This document shows, one piece after another, positions 11,611 through 24,535 of a stretch of 64,000 bases of DNA. Numbering within the stretch: the first letter of the stretch is position 1; each line of letters opens with the position of its first letter. The stretch lies in NCBI GenBank assembly GCA_028023455.1, contig JAQFVV010012573.1, positions 1,918,815-1,982,814 on the forward strand, read 5' to 3'. Origin of the DNA: Epiperipatus broadwayi. Lineage: Eukaryota; Onychophora; Udeonychophora; Euonychophora; Peripatidae. The position numbers were made by a program, and so were the translations under genes. A model generated the notes under the pieces. It saw only the letters and a list, made by a program, of their open reading frames with translations. It was not told where the DNA came from and made no database searches.

Positions 11611-12379
11611 TAATTTGCAAAAGCAGCATAAAGGATTTATTCCTTGTATTTTAGATATTAAATAATATCATGTTTTTAGATATATAAGGTCATTAAAAAT
11701 TAGATACTTTCTCTTTCCTAGGATTTATTATTCTAACCGTTACATGTTATAAACTGATTTAAAGATTTGGCTGCATAATAAAATCACATTTCATTTCCAA
11801 TACTGTCAATGAATGTTGATTTATTGAAAAATAAACTCTAATTAGGGGTGGCAGCCCATATTTTTTAAATATTTATTGATGGGAAAAACTTTTTATAATG
11901 CATGTGCGAAATGTAGTTTACTTTCATGTAAATTACTTACATATGTGTATCACATTAGATTAAAAAACAAAAATAAGAAAGTGTTTGAGGAATACCATGT
12001 AGCAATCTTTCATTTTTCATGAATTGAAAATTTTTTTATGTTTAAATCACAAAAATTATCACAGAAATATGACAAATAAAATTTCAATCTTATCCACCTT
12101 ATTCAAGACTTGGGTATTTTAAAATATTATTATGATTCGTTTTAATTAAACGTGAGTATATGTGTGTGAATTAGGATAATTTAATTAACAATGATTTTTT
12201 AAGAAAAATGACCAATTGGAGCCTGAAAAACTTTAAAACACATTTTTTGCATGGTTTCTTTTTGTTTTTTTGTGGTCAAATGAATTAGTAAAAAGAAAAA
12301 AGATAAAATAATATATCTTGACAAAGCTCAAAGAAATTGAATTTCTTCACATTTGTTTATGCTGCCTTCTCTTGTCAAT
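11611..12379. other. AT-rich intergenic DNA
   Basis: Nothing supportable was found apart from homopolymer runs (T-run at 12380-12398). Confidence 0.5.
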
Positions 12380-12399
12380 TTTTTTTTTTTTTTTTTTTG

Positions 12400-12960
12400 A
12401 TTAAATAAAACCTGAGTGCCCTACCTCCATGCCATTTTCTAGTCTATCATAGAGGATTCTCATGTTTAAACCTGGTCTGCCCTTTATGTAAACAGGATGA
12501 TGACACAATAATATATATTCTGAGCCATTGTACATCACTCCAATGGGACACAGAATTTATTGCATCCATATACAAAACTAGAGTGCCTCTCCTCACCAGA
12601 CTGATTTTTAGCATATCCAACAGGATCTTTCTATCCATAAGAATCATAAATTTCTGTTGTTTGCCTATTGGTCAACTAGGTGTGCACTCATTTATAGCCA
12701 TACCTTAGTTGACTGTAAGAAATTACTTCTGGCAAAACTTCAGGCCATCAGAAACAGAGATGAAAAATTAGCTCCAATATACACTTGTAGCAATGGACAA
12801 TTTGTGATTGAACAGTTGATTTTTTTATGCCCAGACAATTGGCATTGGGTTATGTAACCTTTATTATAGTGTCTGTTACCAACATAACTCTATTATTGCA
12901 ATAATGTAATTCTTTGAACTCACAATAAAATTTCTTGCTAAAAAAATAATAATAATTAGC
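12400..12960 (+). pseudogene. LINE ORF2 C-terminus and 3' tail
   Basis: In plus translation from about 12451 there is an open stretch with CPLCKQDDDTIIYILSHC, the C-X2-C...H...C zinc-ribbon-like motif that follows the RT thumb in L1/R1-type LINEs. It continues into a hydrophobic, Arg-containing tail and stops near 12707. Downstream, AATAAAATTTCTTGC is followed by an A-rich/(AAT) end near 12958, as expected for a LINE 3' terminus. The RT catalytic core is absent, so this is a 5'-truncated insertion, the usual product of aborted target-primed reverse transcription. Confidence 0.6.
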
Positions 12961-13498
12961 ACATTTTCCTGTTACATCTACAAATTTGAATTTGAATCTT
13001 AATGAAATTTAGGCATTTTTTCAGAATTTGTTTTTTTTTTTTAGATTGTCAACTTAATAGCCATCCAATTATTAGTCATTAAATTATTATTATTACTACT
13101 ATTATTTATCTGTAATGTAAGTATAAAAGTTAAAAATCATAAACCTGCAACTTCACCAAATATACATAACAATAGTTGGTTAATTATTCTATAAACAAGA
13201 AATTACATAGAATAGGGAAAAACTCTCTTATACAACTTATATATGCATTAAAATAAATAAGAAATTAACTATCCCATGTAGATTGGAAATTAAGACATAT
13301 ATAAAATTGATGATGTTTCCATCTGGAATGTATTAGATCTCACCGTTATTTAGAAACTTGCTAAACATCCTACTCCTAAATAAATCAGGATATGTTATGC
13401 CAATGGTCATTTGCATTAGCTTAATAAAATATAGTAAATACAGAAGTATTAGAAATGTATTAACAATATTGATTAATTAGTCAATAAATGAAATATTG

Positions 13499-13499
<1 letters not shown>
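12961..13499. other. AT-rich intergenic DNA
   Basis: No gene or repeat partner was recognised. Confidence 0.5.

Positions 13500-13585
<86 letters not shown>
13500..13585. repeat. (TA)n microsatellite
   Basis: About 40 TA units with one ACTG interruption near 13553-13556. It abuts the left edge of the foldback repeat that follows. Confidence 0.95.
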
Positions 13586-13589
<4 letters not shown>

Positions 13590-14815
13590 TCTATAATAGT
13601 ATGTAGATAATTATCAACTATTACAGTAATAAATTTTGGTTTAAAACAATATTTATTACTTTGATAAGCTAGGATTTTGATATGGTGTAACTTTGTCAAA
13701 ACACAACTAAAGTGAATATTAGAAAATATATTTGCAGATCCTCATGTGTATGAACATACATTAAATTAGTCACTGATTATAATAGATTTGCATATTTGCA
13801 TGAGTAAATAGATGTAGCAGTTAGCTATATCATTGGATTAAAACACCAGTGCTTGTTAAAAGAAATGCTATTAGCTCTTATATTTATGAAGTTCTTAGAG
13901 TTAATTATGTACTATGTTTTTTTTACTTTTCATTTTTTATTATTATTTTGTAGGCAAATAATTTTAACATTAGCTGGTTTAAAGGAATGATCAGATTTTT
14001 TTTCATGGTCTACAAATACTGAGCTATAAGTGTTGTTGCATTTAGCTTGGTCATATAAATGAGCATGCTGAGAGATTCTCAATTTTGAGTTGGAAACATG
14101 TCTCTCCATAGTAGTTGAGATTGCAAAACTGACAATCCAAGATGTATATCAATTATGTACAAGTATTTTATCATTGGTTTTAGTGCCCCTTATTATTAAA
14201 TAAACTTATGAAAAATTCCAAAGATAAGACTAATGATGATGAAAAAGTGCAATTACTATACTCCCTGGATTTTCAGTTTTGCAATCTAAATACTATGGAG
14301 AGACATGTGCAAACTTAAAATCGAAAATCATTCAACATGCTCACTTATATAACAACTCTAAATATAAGTGTGTAAAGCTCAGTATTTGTGAACGATGAGA
14401 AAAATCTAGTCATTTTTTTAAGCCTGCTGATGGTAATATTATTTGCCTACAAAATAATAATAACAAACGAAAAGTAAAAAAAAACCTTGGACCGTAATTA
14501 ACTCTAAAAACTCCATAAATATGAGACAATAGCATTTCTCTTAGCAAGCGCTGGCCATTTAATCCAATGATATAACTAACTGCAAGGTCAATTTACACAT
14601 GGAAATATACAAATCTCTTATAATCAGTGACTAGTTTAATGCATGTTTATATGCTAAAAAGACATGCAAATATATTTTTTAATATTCATTTTAGTCATGC
14701 TTTAAGAAAGATACATATTATTAAATGCCTAGTTTAGCAAAGTAAAATATATTATATATAAAAATTTTACTATAATAGTAAATAATTATCCACATACTCT
14801 TGTAGAATTTATTTT
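13586..14815. repeat. foldback element, ~550-bp imperfect arms
   Basis: Left arm 13586-14140 and right arm 14266-14815 are reverse complements with scattered substitutions and small indels. Outer landmarks are AATTCTATAATAGTATGT against its complement near 14800. Inner landmarks are TCTCTCCATAGTAGTTGAGA against CTAAATACTATGGAGAGA. The loop 14141-14265 is short and non-coding. (TA)n lies outside the left arm and (CA)n/(TA)n outside the right arm. No transposase is present. Confidence 0.8.
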
Positions 14816-15360
14816 ATTACACACACACACATATATATAAAATACCCGTTATAAAATATATATATACAAAAAAATTGCCATTAATTTTATATATATATAA
14901 ACCTTTAAGTATTAGGTGTATTATTGTAATGCCTTTAGTATCAAAATTAATAGCAATGAATTTCAATTACTGTTCATTATCTTATATAAATAATAGATTA
15001 GAATAATAATAACTAGAGGACATTGTATTAATATAGACATTATATGAAGTTTAAAAAATTACATATGCTAAATAATTTTCATCTCTGTAAGATTCTATTG
15101 CTACATATTTGATATTTACCAATTTGTTTCCATGATTATTAAAATGAATAAAAATTAACTCTCCTTTTTCTGTTTAAATGTGCACTGATTTGATAAGCTG
15201 CACATATATTTAACTAAATGTGTAATAACTTATGTTTTGTTGATAAGCTTTAATTCTAATAAAATATATAATATTTACTGATCTGCAAATGTCCAGTACT
15301 TTCTAGATGTATGCACATATAATTTAAGATTATAGTATAGACAAAATTAGAATAATAATA
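14816..15360. other. (CA)n/(TA)n tracts then AT-rich DNA
   Basis: A short (CA)n run at 14820-14830 leads into TA tracts. The remainder has no recognised feature. Confidence 0.5.
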
Positions 15361-16462
15361 ATCTCATGATCACAATTTCATATGCTTGCTCAAGCTGTTA
15401 AAACAGGAAAAATTCTTTATACAGTAGTGCCACTCAGTGCAAGCCAGACTAATCAAAAAATGCAAGAAGGTTTATGAGGAGCCTTGGATCTGAGAGTACT
15501 GCACCTAGATCTTAGGATCTAATATAACTGTTCAGCAGCCACCTTTTATCTCTACTTAACTACAAAACTATGAGTTTGAAATTGAAAACACAATAATATT
15601 TTCAATCCAAGCTCACTAGCTTAAATAGTCATATAGGTCTGAATTCAGGTTAGTACCCATACATTTTGGTATCTGTGGTTCTTTAATAACCATGGCCACC
15701 ACATTCATATTAGGCAGGATTGATATTAAACCACTAAACATCTCATGATCACCATTTCTTATGCTTGCTCAAGTGGTTAAAACAGGCAAAATTCTCTATA
15801 CAGTAGTATCACTCAGTGCAAGCCAGAATAATTAATACATGCAAGAAGGTTTATGCATACTCATCCAATAACCCCAGATTAGTTTCTAGCTTGTGTCTTT
15901 CATCATTGAGGAGTTTGGATCTGAGAGCACTGCACCTAGATCTTAGGATCTAATGCAACCTTCCAGCAGCCACCTTTTATCTCTACTTAACTACAAAACT
16001 ATAAGTCTGAAATTTTTAATCCAAGCTAGCTAGCTTATATAGTCATACAGGTCTGAACTCAGTTTAGTACCCATATATTTTGGTGTCTTTGGTTTTCTAA
16101 TAACCATAGCCAATACTATCTTATTAGGCAGGATTGATATTAAACCACTACAAATCACATGAACACCATATAAACTAGTGAGCTTGGATTGAAAATATTA
16201 TTGTGTTTTCAATTTCACACTCATAGTTTTGTGGTTAAGTAGAGATAAAAAATGACTGCTGGATTGTTGCATTAGATCCTAAGATCTTGGTGCAGTGCTC
16301 TCAAATCCAAGCCTCCTCACTGATGAAAGTTGCAAGCTAGAAACTAGTCTAGGGATATTGGATAAGTAGGCACTATATAGGGATTTTATGCATAAACCTT
16401 CTGATTACTCTAGCTTGCTCTGAGTGGCATTACTGTATAAAAAGTTTTGCCTGCTTTAAATA
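15361..16462. repeat. three-unit repeat: direct, direct, inverted (~380-415-bp units)
   Basis: Unit 1 starts at 15361 (ATCTCATGATCAC) and unit 2 at 15740 with the same start; a fragmentary third start is at 16154. The segment about 16165-16462 is an inverted unit. Shared landmarks are CACTCAGTGCAAGCCAGA, CCTAGATCTTAGGATCTAAT, TTTTATCTCTACTTAA and GGCAGGATTGATATTAAACC. Unit 1 lacks about 55 bases that units 2 and 3 share, so it carries a deletion. No coding frame is conserved between units. The arrangement matches the one at 48.57-49.56 kb, although the sequences differ. Confidence 0.8.
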
Positions 16463-17220
16463 ATAATAATAATAATGTTGTTATTAATAATAAACTGAGG
16501 GAGTACATATATATATATTATGCATATTAATTCATTCATTTATATCCATTTACAAATACAATAAAATAAAAACTAATTGATTTATATTTTTACTTATTTA
16601 TTTTTTAAAACAAAAATGTTTAGCAAAGTGTTAGACTTTTATTGTAAATAAACACAAGCTGGATGATATCTTTTCTTTTTAATACCTGTTTTCTTTTTAT
16701 AGAAATACTGTAGCAGGTTGTAGATTTTCTAATTGTTTTGATGATTTTAAGTCTGTATTAATTTTGAAATCTTTACTGTTAACTCCACTTGCCATTACCC
16801 AATTTAAATATTTTATTGAACCCTTCAATCGTTGATTTTTTTTTAATTCCATAAAACGTTTAGTTTGCACTTAGAAAACATTTTCTTTCATCAAATATTG
16901 TATCACATAAAAATTAAAAAAGAATAAAAATAACATATAAAATGAACTTCGATGTAATCTGAATAAACATTACTATTGTTGTATTATAAAATTTATTAAA
17001 ATTACAAATTTTAATGTTGATCTTTTTGTTTATTTATATTTTTTGTTAGTATGCATTTTTTTTGGGGTGGGGGGGGGCTAGTGTAGTTTTTTTTTAGAAT
17101 AATAATAATTTGCTCTATTTGTTATGCTCTGAAATAGGCTCTTGTAGGATTGAATATATATATATATGTTTAATGCAAGCTACATTATTAATAAATATAT
17201 GTATTCTCCTTTATATATAT
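16463..17220. other. AT-rich DNA with a G-run
   Basis: GGGGTGGGGGGGGGC lies near 17065-17080 in otherwise AT-rich sequence. The run could fold as a G-quadruplex. No gene was recognised. Confidence 0.5.
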
Positions 17221-17233
17221 ATCATCATCATTA

Positions 17234-17452
17234 TCAACCATTATCAATCCACTGCAGGATGAAGGTCTCTCCAAGTTTAATCCATCTTCTCCGATCTTTA
17301 GCTTCTCTTCTCCACATCACCCCTACACATTTTCTTATTTAATCCATCCATCTTACATGTGGTCTCCTTCTAGGTCTTTTACAATCTCTTGGAATCCAGT
17401 TTAAAATTTCAATTGTCCATCTATTATCATCTCTTCTAGCAATATGTCCAGC
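17234..17452 (-). pseudogene. C-terminal tail of the RTE protein beyond the premature stop
   Basis: In the same frame as the 922-aa ORF, the translation continues AGHIARRDDNRW, then WIPRDCKRPRRRPHVRWMD, then a TAA at 17339-17341, then a further stretch to a natural TGA at 17234-17236. This Trp/Arg-rich tail is typical of RTE and related LINEs. Two point-like stops in an otherwise open element suggest a young but probably inactive copy. Confidence 0.75.
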
Positions 17453-20221
17453 TCAACTCCACTTCAATCTTTTAATTTTTTCAATGAGGTCAGTAACACC
17501 TGTTTGTTCTCTTACCCATACATTGCGTTTTCGATCTCTTCTTGTTACTCCCAACATACATCTCTCCATACTTCTTTGAGTGGTCTGAAGTCTCTGTATT
17601 GATCTTCTATTAAGTGTCCAAGTCTCAGATCCATAAGTAAGAACTGGTAAAACACATTTGTTAAAAACCTTTCTTTTCAAACACATAGGCATATTTCCTT
17701 TTAATATCAAGTTATTTCTACCAAAAGCACTCCAACCAAGTTTAATTCTATGATTAATTTCCTCTATTATGTTTCCATCTGTATTAATAATCTGACCAAG
17801 GTATTTGTAACTCTTAACTTCTTCTAATTCATCATAATCAATCTTTATTTTCATATTTTGAGCAAATCGATTAAACATTACTTTAGTCTTTTTAACATTT
17901 ATCTTTAGTCCTACTTTCCTACTTTCATATGATAACTCCTGCAACATTTCCTGCAGCTCGGAAGCATTATTTGCAAAAACAACTACATCATCTGCGAAAT
18001 CTAAATGACTTAAATAATCTCCATTTACTTTCACTCCTTTAGTTTCCCATTTTAATCCACAAAATACTTCTTGCAGCACTGCTGTAAAAAGTTTTGGAGA
18101 TATGGAGTCACCTTGTCTTACACCTTTCTCAATGTTGACTTTCCCAGTATCATTATGTAATCTAATTGTTGCTGTTGCATTTTTATAAATATTCTTTAAA
18201 ATATGACAATATCCTGGATCTATACTTTGATGATCCAATGCTTTAATCACTGAAGAAATGTTTATAGAATCAAATGCCTTTTCATAATCTACAAATCCAA
18301 AACATAATGACAACTCATATTCACTTGTCCTTTCTATAACTTCTCTCAATACTTGAATATGATCTACTGTACTAAAACCACTTTTAAATCCAGCTTGTTC
18401 TCTTGGTTGGTGAAAATCCAAGGTTCTCTGTAGACGAGTTGTAATTATCTTGGTAAAAATTTTATATAAAACTGATAAAAGGCTGATAGGTCTGTAATTT
18501 CTAATATCTTCTTTATCACCTTTTTTAAATATTAATATTATTACTGCATTCTTCCAATCATCCGGTACATCTTTATCATTTAGACATTTGATATATAACT
18601 TTGCTAATATTTTTTCTGTTTCTTCACCTGCTTCTTTTAATATATCAATTATAATTCCATCATTACCTGGAGCCTTTCCTTTTTTCATACATTTAATTGC
18701 ATTTCTCACTTCTTCATTTAAAATTCTGGGCAATTCGGAAGATGTAATAGATATAGGAGGTACTTGTTCTTTATTACTATATAATTCTCGATAACAATCT
18801 TCTACCAATTTCATAATGTCATCTCTCTTTTTAGTAATAATTCCATCTTTTTTCCTTATTGCAGATATAAATTTCCTACCAATACCAAAATGTTGTTTTA
18901 CATTCTTAAGACTTTTATTTTCTTCTACAGCTTTTCTTGCTAATTCACAGTTATACTTTCTTATATCATTTTCAACTCTTTTCCGCACCATTTTACAAAA
19001 TTCGAGATATTCAATTCTTTTTAATGCATCATTCTTACATATCTTCATATTCCTTCTTTTCTTCATAAGTTCTCTAGTCTCAGTAGAAATTTTATTAGTC
19101 AATTGCTGCTTTTTTCTACCAGCTATCTTTGTTGCAGTTTTTAAAAGTGTATCAGTTATTTTCATATTAATTTCATTCAAATCTGAATCATGTTCAAAAT
19201 CTACTAATACTTGAAACCGATTTGTAAGTTCTAATTTAAATTCATTAGAATGTTTCTGAAGATTAGGAATATCAACTGTAAATATAGTTTTTCTTAATAA
19301 TTTTTGTCTCTCTAGTTTTACATTAACATGTATCTTACCCCTTAATAATCGATGATCACTTCCTGTGTTAAATTTATTAAGAACATTACAATCTTGAAAT
19401 ATGTATTTCTTGTTAGTCAAAATATAATCCAATTCTGCTGTACCTTCATTTGGATGCTTCCATGTCCATTTCCTTCTAACATTTTTCTCAAAAAAAGAAT
19501 TCATAATATAAAGTTTTTCCTTCTCTGCAAACTCCACAAGTCTATGTCCTCTCTCATTTCTATTACCATAACCAAAATTACCTACAACACTTTCATCTTT
19601 CATTTGTTTACCAATTCTAGCATTAAAATCTCCCATAACAATTTTAAAATGTTGTTTACTCTGATCAAAAGCCTTTTGTACATCCATATAAAAATCTTCT
19701 ACTACTTCATCACTGTGAGAACTTGTTGGGGCATAAACCTGAATTATCTGCATTTGATATCTGCTATTAAGTTGTATAACTAATCTTGCCACTCTGTCTG
19801 ATACACCATCAATCTCCACAATATTGTTCTTCCACTTTTTATTTATAATGAATCCTACTCCACTTGTATTTCCAATATTTGTGCCTTTATAATAGAGCAT
19901 ATGTCCACTTTTTAAATCAATTGTCTCTTCACCTTTTCTTCTAACTTCACAAAGTCCAATAATATCCCATTTAATATAAGAGAGTTCTTCTTCTAATTCT
20001 TGCAATCTTCCTTCACTTGAAAGTGATCTGCAGTTGTAAGTACCTAAATAAAAAGTCGTCATCAAATGGCAGCCTGGGTCCGCCTCCAGGATATTCTTAG
20101 CACCCTCCGCCTTTGGCCACCAACCGCTGCCTTGGTTCGTGACTTTACAGCCTCCTGGGATTAAGGGCCATGCTTTATTTTTGTCTGTCATAATTGTATA
20201 ATTGGGAAAAATCTTTATCAT
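17453..20221 (-). CDS. RTE-type endonuclease/reverse transcriptase, 922 aa
   Basis: The endonuclease occupies about residues 54-300: TYNCRSL (Asn63), CEVRR (Glu92), VMGDFNAR (Asp198, Asn200), LDYIL (Asp265) and SDHRL (Asp289, His290). The RT spans about 510-760: [26 protein letters not shown] (Asp645), [13 protein letters not shown], and FADDVVVF with the catalytic Asp pair 743-744, followed by a thumb with KYLG and the conserved SETW. All catalytic residues seen in the family are present. The frame stops at a TGA (17453-17455) where the family normally reads Trp in a WAGH string. A further 73 codons stay readable to 17234 with one more stop (TAA, 17339-17341). The usual start may be Met54 rather than Met1. 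It copies its own RNA into nicked chromosomal DNA. Confidence 0.9.
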   Translation of the reverse strand: MIKIFPNYTIMTDKNKAWPLIPGGCKVTNQGSGWWPKAEGAKNILEADPGCHLMTTFYLGTYNCRSLSSEGRLQELEEELSYIKWDIIGLCEVRRKGEETIDLKSGHMLYYKGTNIGNTSGVGFIINKKWKNNIVEIDGVSDRVARLVIQLNSRYQMQIIQVYAPTSSHSDEVVEDFYMDVQKAFDQSKQHFKIVMGDFNARIGKQMKDESVVGNFGYGNRNERGHRLVEFAEKEKLYIMNSFFEKNVRRKWTWKHPNEGTAELDYILTNKKYIFQDCNVLNKFNTGSDHRLLRGKIHVNVKLERQKLLRKTIFTVDIPNLQKHSNEFKLELTNRFQVLVDFEHDSDLNEINMKITDTLLKTATKIAGRKKQQLTNKISTETRELMKKRRNMKICKNDALKRIEYLEFCKMVRKRVENDIRKYNCELARKAVEENKSLKNVKQHFGIGRKFISAIRKKDGIITKKRDDIMKLVEDCYRELYSNKEQVPPISITSSELPRILNEEVRNAIKCMKKGKAPGNDGIIIDILKEAGEETEKILAKLYIKCLNDKDVPDDWKNAVIILIFKKGDKEDIRNYRPISLLSVLYKIFTKIITTRLQRTLDFHQPREQAGFKSGFSTVDHIQVLREVIERTSEYELSLCFGFVDYEKAFDSINISSVIKALDHQSIDPGYCHILKNIYKNATATIRLHNDTGKVNIEKGVRQGDSISPKLFTAVLQEVFCGLKWETKGVKVNGDYLSHLDFADDVVVFANNASELQEMLQELSYESRKVGLKINVKKTKVMFNRFAQNMKIKIDYDELEEVKSYKYLGQIINTDGNIIEEINHRIKLGWSAFGRNNLILKGNMPMCLKRKVFNKCVLPVLTYGSETWTLNRRSIQRLQTTQRSMERCMLGVTRRDRKRNVWVREQTGVTDLIEKIKRLKWS

Positions 20222-20480
20222 TTACACAAACATTCATTCTGCCTTATCAGGCACTGAGAAGAAAGACCATGGTGTTTCTTGATCTTAAACTCAGAGGTAA
20301 AAAGCCAATAAACTCACCACGCTGGCTAATGCGTGTTGGTGAGCAGCCCATCCATGTTCGTATACTATATGAATAAACATATAGTAATAACAGCTGCAAC
20401 GACAAGAACGTATGGAGTGGACATTAGGAATTTGCCCTGCTCGGTTCCTTTAAGGCCTCCAAGAGGAATCAAAGGGTCTC

Positions 20481-21170
20481 CTTTCAGTTAATATTTAAAT
20501 TTTGATAAAAAGTATTTTTATTCAAGATAATTGTTGTATGAAAGATAAAAATAGGTAATACATATATTTAAGCTTTAATTTCAAAGAAAAGAATATGAAT
20601 GTGTGCCGTTATAGACTTATCTGCATACGTAAGCAATGTAATCATCGAGTTAATATAAACCCCATGAATAATTGTTTTAACATAAATTTTTAATATTTTA
20701 ATGTTTTAAATGACCTTAAGTATAGATATAAAGGACATTTTTTTTTTAAAAAAAGAAAGTACATAATACCTAATGAATGTCAAACCTCTTCTATCTGATC
20801 GCAAATTTTGACAAGTTAGTAATATAAACATACTTATGGCTTGAGGTATATAGCTTCAGTCTATAAATACTCAAACTACAGACGTGTAAGAATGAGGTTA
20901 TTGTTATGTGCTAACGAAATAATTGTAACACTGGGAAGTATTTTACGTTTTGTCACTATTTGATTAATGCCGACTGCTTCACAAAAGAGGTGCTTTGTTA
21001 AATAAAAGCGTTCTTTAATTAAAATGCATAAACAAAAAATTTAATTAGAATATTGTTAAACTACTTATTTAGCATTATAGTAGACAATAACGAACAAATT
21101 TAAATATACATAACAGTTTATTTTTGGTTTTAAATATGCCAAAAAGCATAAACTTTATGGAATTTCATAA
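20481..21170. other. AT-rich intergenic DNA
   Basis: No supportable gene or repeat was found. Confidence 0.5.
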
Positions 21171-21450
21171 CTCTATTTGAACACAGACTTTCAAGTTCCC
21201 TTCAGCCATAATCCCTCTATCTCATACAATTGATACACATGACCACACACATGTGAAAAAGATAAATGATCTCTAATATTCGTATTTCATGCTGAATCAG
21301 CATTCTTCAGTTATTCCATATATATATACTGGAGATTATCTTTTTCACATGTCTTGGTTATGTGTATCGGTTATATGAGATAGAGTGGATGGCTGAAGGG
21401 AGATTGAAAGTCTGTGTCCAAATCTCCTATATTACATCTAAACTCCAAAT
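21171..21450. repeat. SINE-like family 1, copy E (inverted dimer)
   Basis: The left half starts TTTGAACACAGACTTTCAAG and contains CACATGTGAAAAAGATAAAT. After TATATATATACTGGAGAT the right half runs back through ATCTTTTTCACATG to GAAAGTCTGTGTCCAAATCTCC. The halves are close reverse complements of about 130 bases and would form a hairpin. Confidence 0.75.
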
Positions 21451-22096
21451 ATATATAATATACGTATTTAAAATATTATAATACTATTTAATATATATAG
21501 GTTAAATAAAGAATAAGAGTAAAATAGCCCATAGCAATGCAAACAATGAAGGAGAAAGATATTACATATCAGGCTTACCAACTACTGAACGATTATACTT
21601 GAATGGTTTTCCATATTTATTTTACTCTCTAGTTAAGAATAATAATATCCATTTACTGGTTATTGTTGAATGATCCACTGAACTGATTATGAATCATGAA
21701 CGTGACATAAAAATTATAAGCTTGATTAAAATCTAAAAATTCAAGCCTAACTGGATTGGATTCGAACTGGAGTTGTAGGACTTCATAATCAGTTTAATAA
21801 ATCAAATGAAGTTGTGGCACCAAAGACTGGAGCAGATTAATTTTTTATCCAAATCAATTCAAAATCAAATCCTGAATTTTATTCATGATTATGAAGGATA
21901 TAGTCAACATTTCTGAGCTAATTCCAAGTTTTTTATGCTTTATATGTATGTGCATAAATAAATTAATAATATGTATGACATAGACAGAAGCTAAATACCA
22001 CAATAAAATTTTGTTGAGATAGCACTAATGATTGTTTTACAATACACAATTATCTAAAAACATATTACATTCCATAATAAATATTAAAGACTTTTA
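21451..22096. other. AT-rich intergenic DNA
   Basis: No gene was recognised. Confidence 0.5.
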
Positions 22097-23760
22097 ATAA
22101 TAACATTTCCTCCTTTTACACTTTAAAGCAAATATATTTATTTATTCTTTACAGTTTCAAATATTACAGTTTTAAATATTATATCAATACAACCATATTC
22201 CATACACATATCTATTATAATCTTACAATTTTATCAACTTAATTATTAACAGCACTTTATTCATTAAACTTATTATCTATAACTTTTAACTTTTTAATTC
22301 TATTTTATCCTTTATTTTTCTTATTTATTATTATTCGTAATTATTATCATATTTATGTTTATTCACCTTTTACCTTTTCCATAATTTTAGAAATTCAATG
22401 TAATATTTATGAAATTTTTCTTATATTACTATATTCATGTATTTAACCTTATTTTTCATTTTACTTATTTCTACATATTATTTTTTTATTATCTTATTCC
22501 ATTCCTTAATTTCTTTCTTATCCATATGTTATTCCTGATTCATTCATTTACTTGATTTTTATAAAGCTATTTTTTTAAAATTATTTTTATATGTATTTTT
22601 ATTTTTTATCTTATTCTGTACTTTTGCTCTCTTTCCTTAATCATTATCTCTATTCCATTATCCTTCCTACTTCTTTTTTCTTTTTTACATTTATATACAG
22701 CTCCCTCTATTATCCATTCTACAAACTACTTATTTTTTTTTATTTTTTTATTAGTTTTCACTTTTACTTTTTACCCTTATTGTATATTTTTTATTTTTTA
22801 TACTAAGATTGTTTTTAAATCCCCTTCTCTATTAACCTTTGGATTCATTATCATGGATTATTTTATTTTTTGACCAATTCACCCACTAGTGAATTTTTTT
22901 GTAAGTATTATATGTTAAAATGTGTGTTAAATGATATATTTTATTATAATAAATTTTCATTGAAACATTTTTGGTAGAAGGTGGTAAATTTCAAAATTCC
23001 TGCTCTTACAATAGGTATAAGCTCTGCCCTGACATGTTCATCCATTGTCTGCTGCCAAGGCTTTACAACATTTGGCATTTTATGACATTGTTTAAAATAA
23101 ATAATTCCAATGACCAAAAACTTGTTTATTTGCAAATTTATTACGGTTTTAGATATTTTTTAAAAATAATTTGTACTATATTTATTAGATATCAAGAAAT
23201 ATAAATTATTAATAACTTATTTTGACTTGAAATACTTTATTTTCAAAAATTTGATGTTATATTAGCAGAAAATCTAAGCAAGCAATTTACAAGCTTAGTT
23301 TCTATATCAGCAATCTATTTATATTTATGAGTATGAAAATATTGCAATTTTGCAATAAATATTCAAAAATTTTAAACTTTCAAAGCATAATTCATTATAT
23401 ATAAAATAAATAAATAATTATTCATTCAGATGTTTAAAAATAGTAAGAATTAAATATTTTGTTGATTTTATAAACTGAAAATAATCTTTCTAGAAATGAT
23501 GACATCTAAACTCTTTGTTTTGTTTACAATCTCACTTTTTTAATATTTAAAGAAACAAAATATGAACATTTAAAATTTATTTCAGTAGTAAACAAAAATA
23601 TCTATCAAATGAAGTGAAATTTATTATTTTGAGATAAGTAATAATCATTTAATCATATATTTTACATTGATTTATGAGACAAAGAAAAACATCAAAAATT
23701 GTTGAAATGTGAGTGCATGTCAGAAAGGTCAATATTTGGTTTTGTCTTCTTTATTAAAAT

Positions 23761-23905
23761 TGCCTCCCTTATTGTTATATCTCTTCTACTACTTGCATAA
23801 CTTAGCATTCTAATGTCCTTTTTGTAGCTTATGATTTGTCTTCATAAATGCATTAAAATGATAAGTTGTGCAAGTAGTAGAAGAGATATAAAAATAAGGG
23901 AGGCA
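23761..23905. repeat. 44-bp terminal inverted repeat hairpin
   Basis: TGCCTCCCTTATTGTTATAT at 23761 pairs with its complement ending GGGAGGCA at 23905, with 42 of 44 positions matching. The loop is 57 bases. The structure is MITE-like, 145 bp in total, sitting just inside the right arm of the large foldback. Confidence 0.75.
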
Positions 23906-24535
23906 CTCAAATATTAATAGAGAAGGGAGTTTAAAAATAATCTTAGTATAAAAAATAATATATATGTATATATAAAATGGATAAAAAAAATAAGTGAAAA
24001 CTAATAAAAAAAATAAAATAAATAAGTAGTTTGTATAATAGATAATAGAGGGAGGTGCTTATAAATATAAAAAAGGAAAAGAAAGTAGGAAGGATGATGA
24101 TATAGAGAAAATGGTGGAGGAAAAAAAAAAAGTAGACAATAAGGTAAGAAATAAAAAATAAAAATACATATAATTTTTTAAAAAAAAACTAATTTTATAA
24201 AAATTAAATAAATGATAGAAGCAGGAATAAAATTTGGATAAAAAAGGAATTAAGAAATGGAAGATAATATATAGAAATAAATGAAATAAAAAATAAGATT
24301 AAATATATGAATATAGTAATATAAGAAAGATTTCGTAAATATTACATAGAATTTCTAAAATTATGGCAAAAGTAAAAGGTGAATAAACATAAATATGATA
24401 ATAATTAAGAATAAAAAAAAAGAAAAATAAAGGATAAAATAGAATTAAAAAGTTAAAAGTTATAGAATAGTAAGTTTAATGAATAAAGTGATGTTAATAA
24501 TTGAGTTGATAAAATTGTAAGATAATAATAGATAT

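Larger units (their letters stand above)
17221..20480 (-). mobile_element. RTE-type LINE, almost complete
   Basis: A single-ORF endonuclease/RT retrotransposon. It ends at its 3' side in a (TGATGA)-type microsatellite (plus strand ATCATCATCATT at 17221-17232) directly after the last coding codon, a typical RTE ending. The 5' untranslated region, about 20222-20480, is GC-richer than the flanks and holds no other gene. The 5' boundary is approximate. Related but decayed RTE sequence lies at 35.70-36.01 kb. Confidence 0.85.

Noticed and set aside
13499-13699. Tyr-Ile repeat frame
   Set aside because: It is translation of (TA)n plus adjacent repeat-arm sequence.
18816-19783. plus-strand frames of 132 and 143 codons
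   Set aside because: They lie antisense to the RTE ORF and have no conserved motif; they are shadows of the AT-rich coding strand.
22591-22806. Phe/Tyr/Leu-rich 71-codon frame resembling a membrane protein
   Set aside because: It is T-rich foldback-arm sequence; the hydrophobicity comes from base composition.
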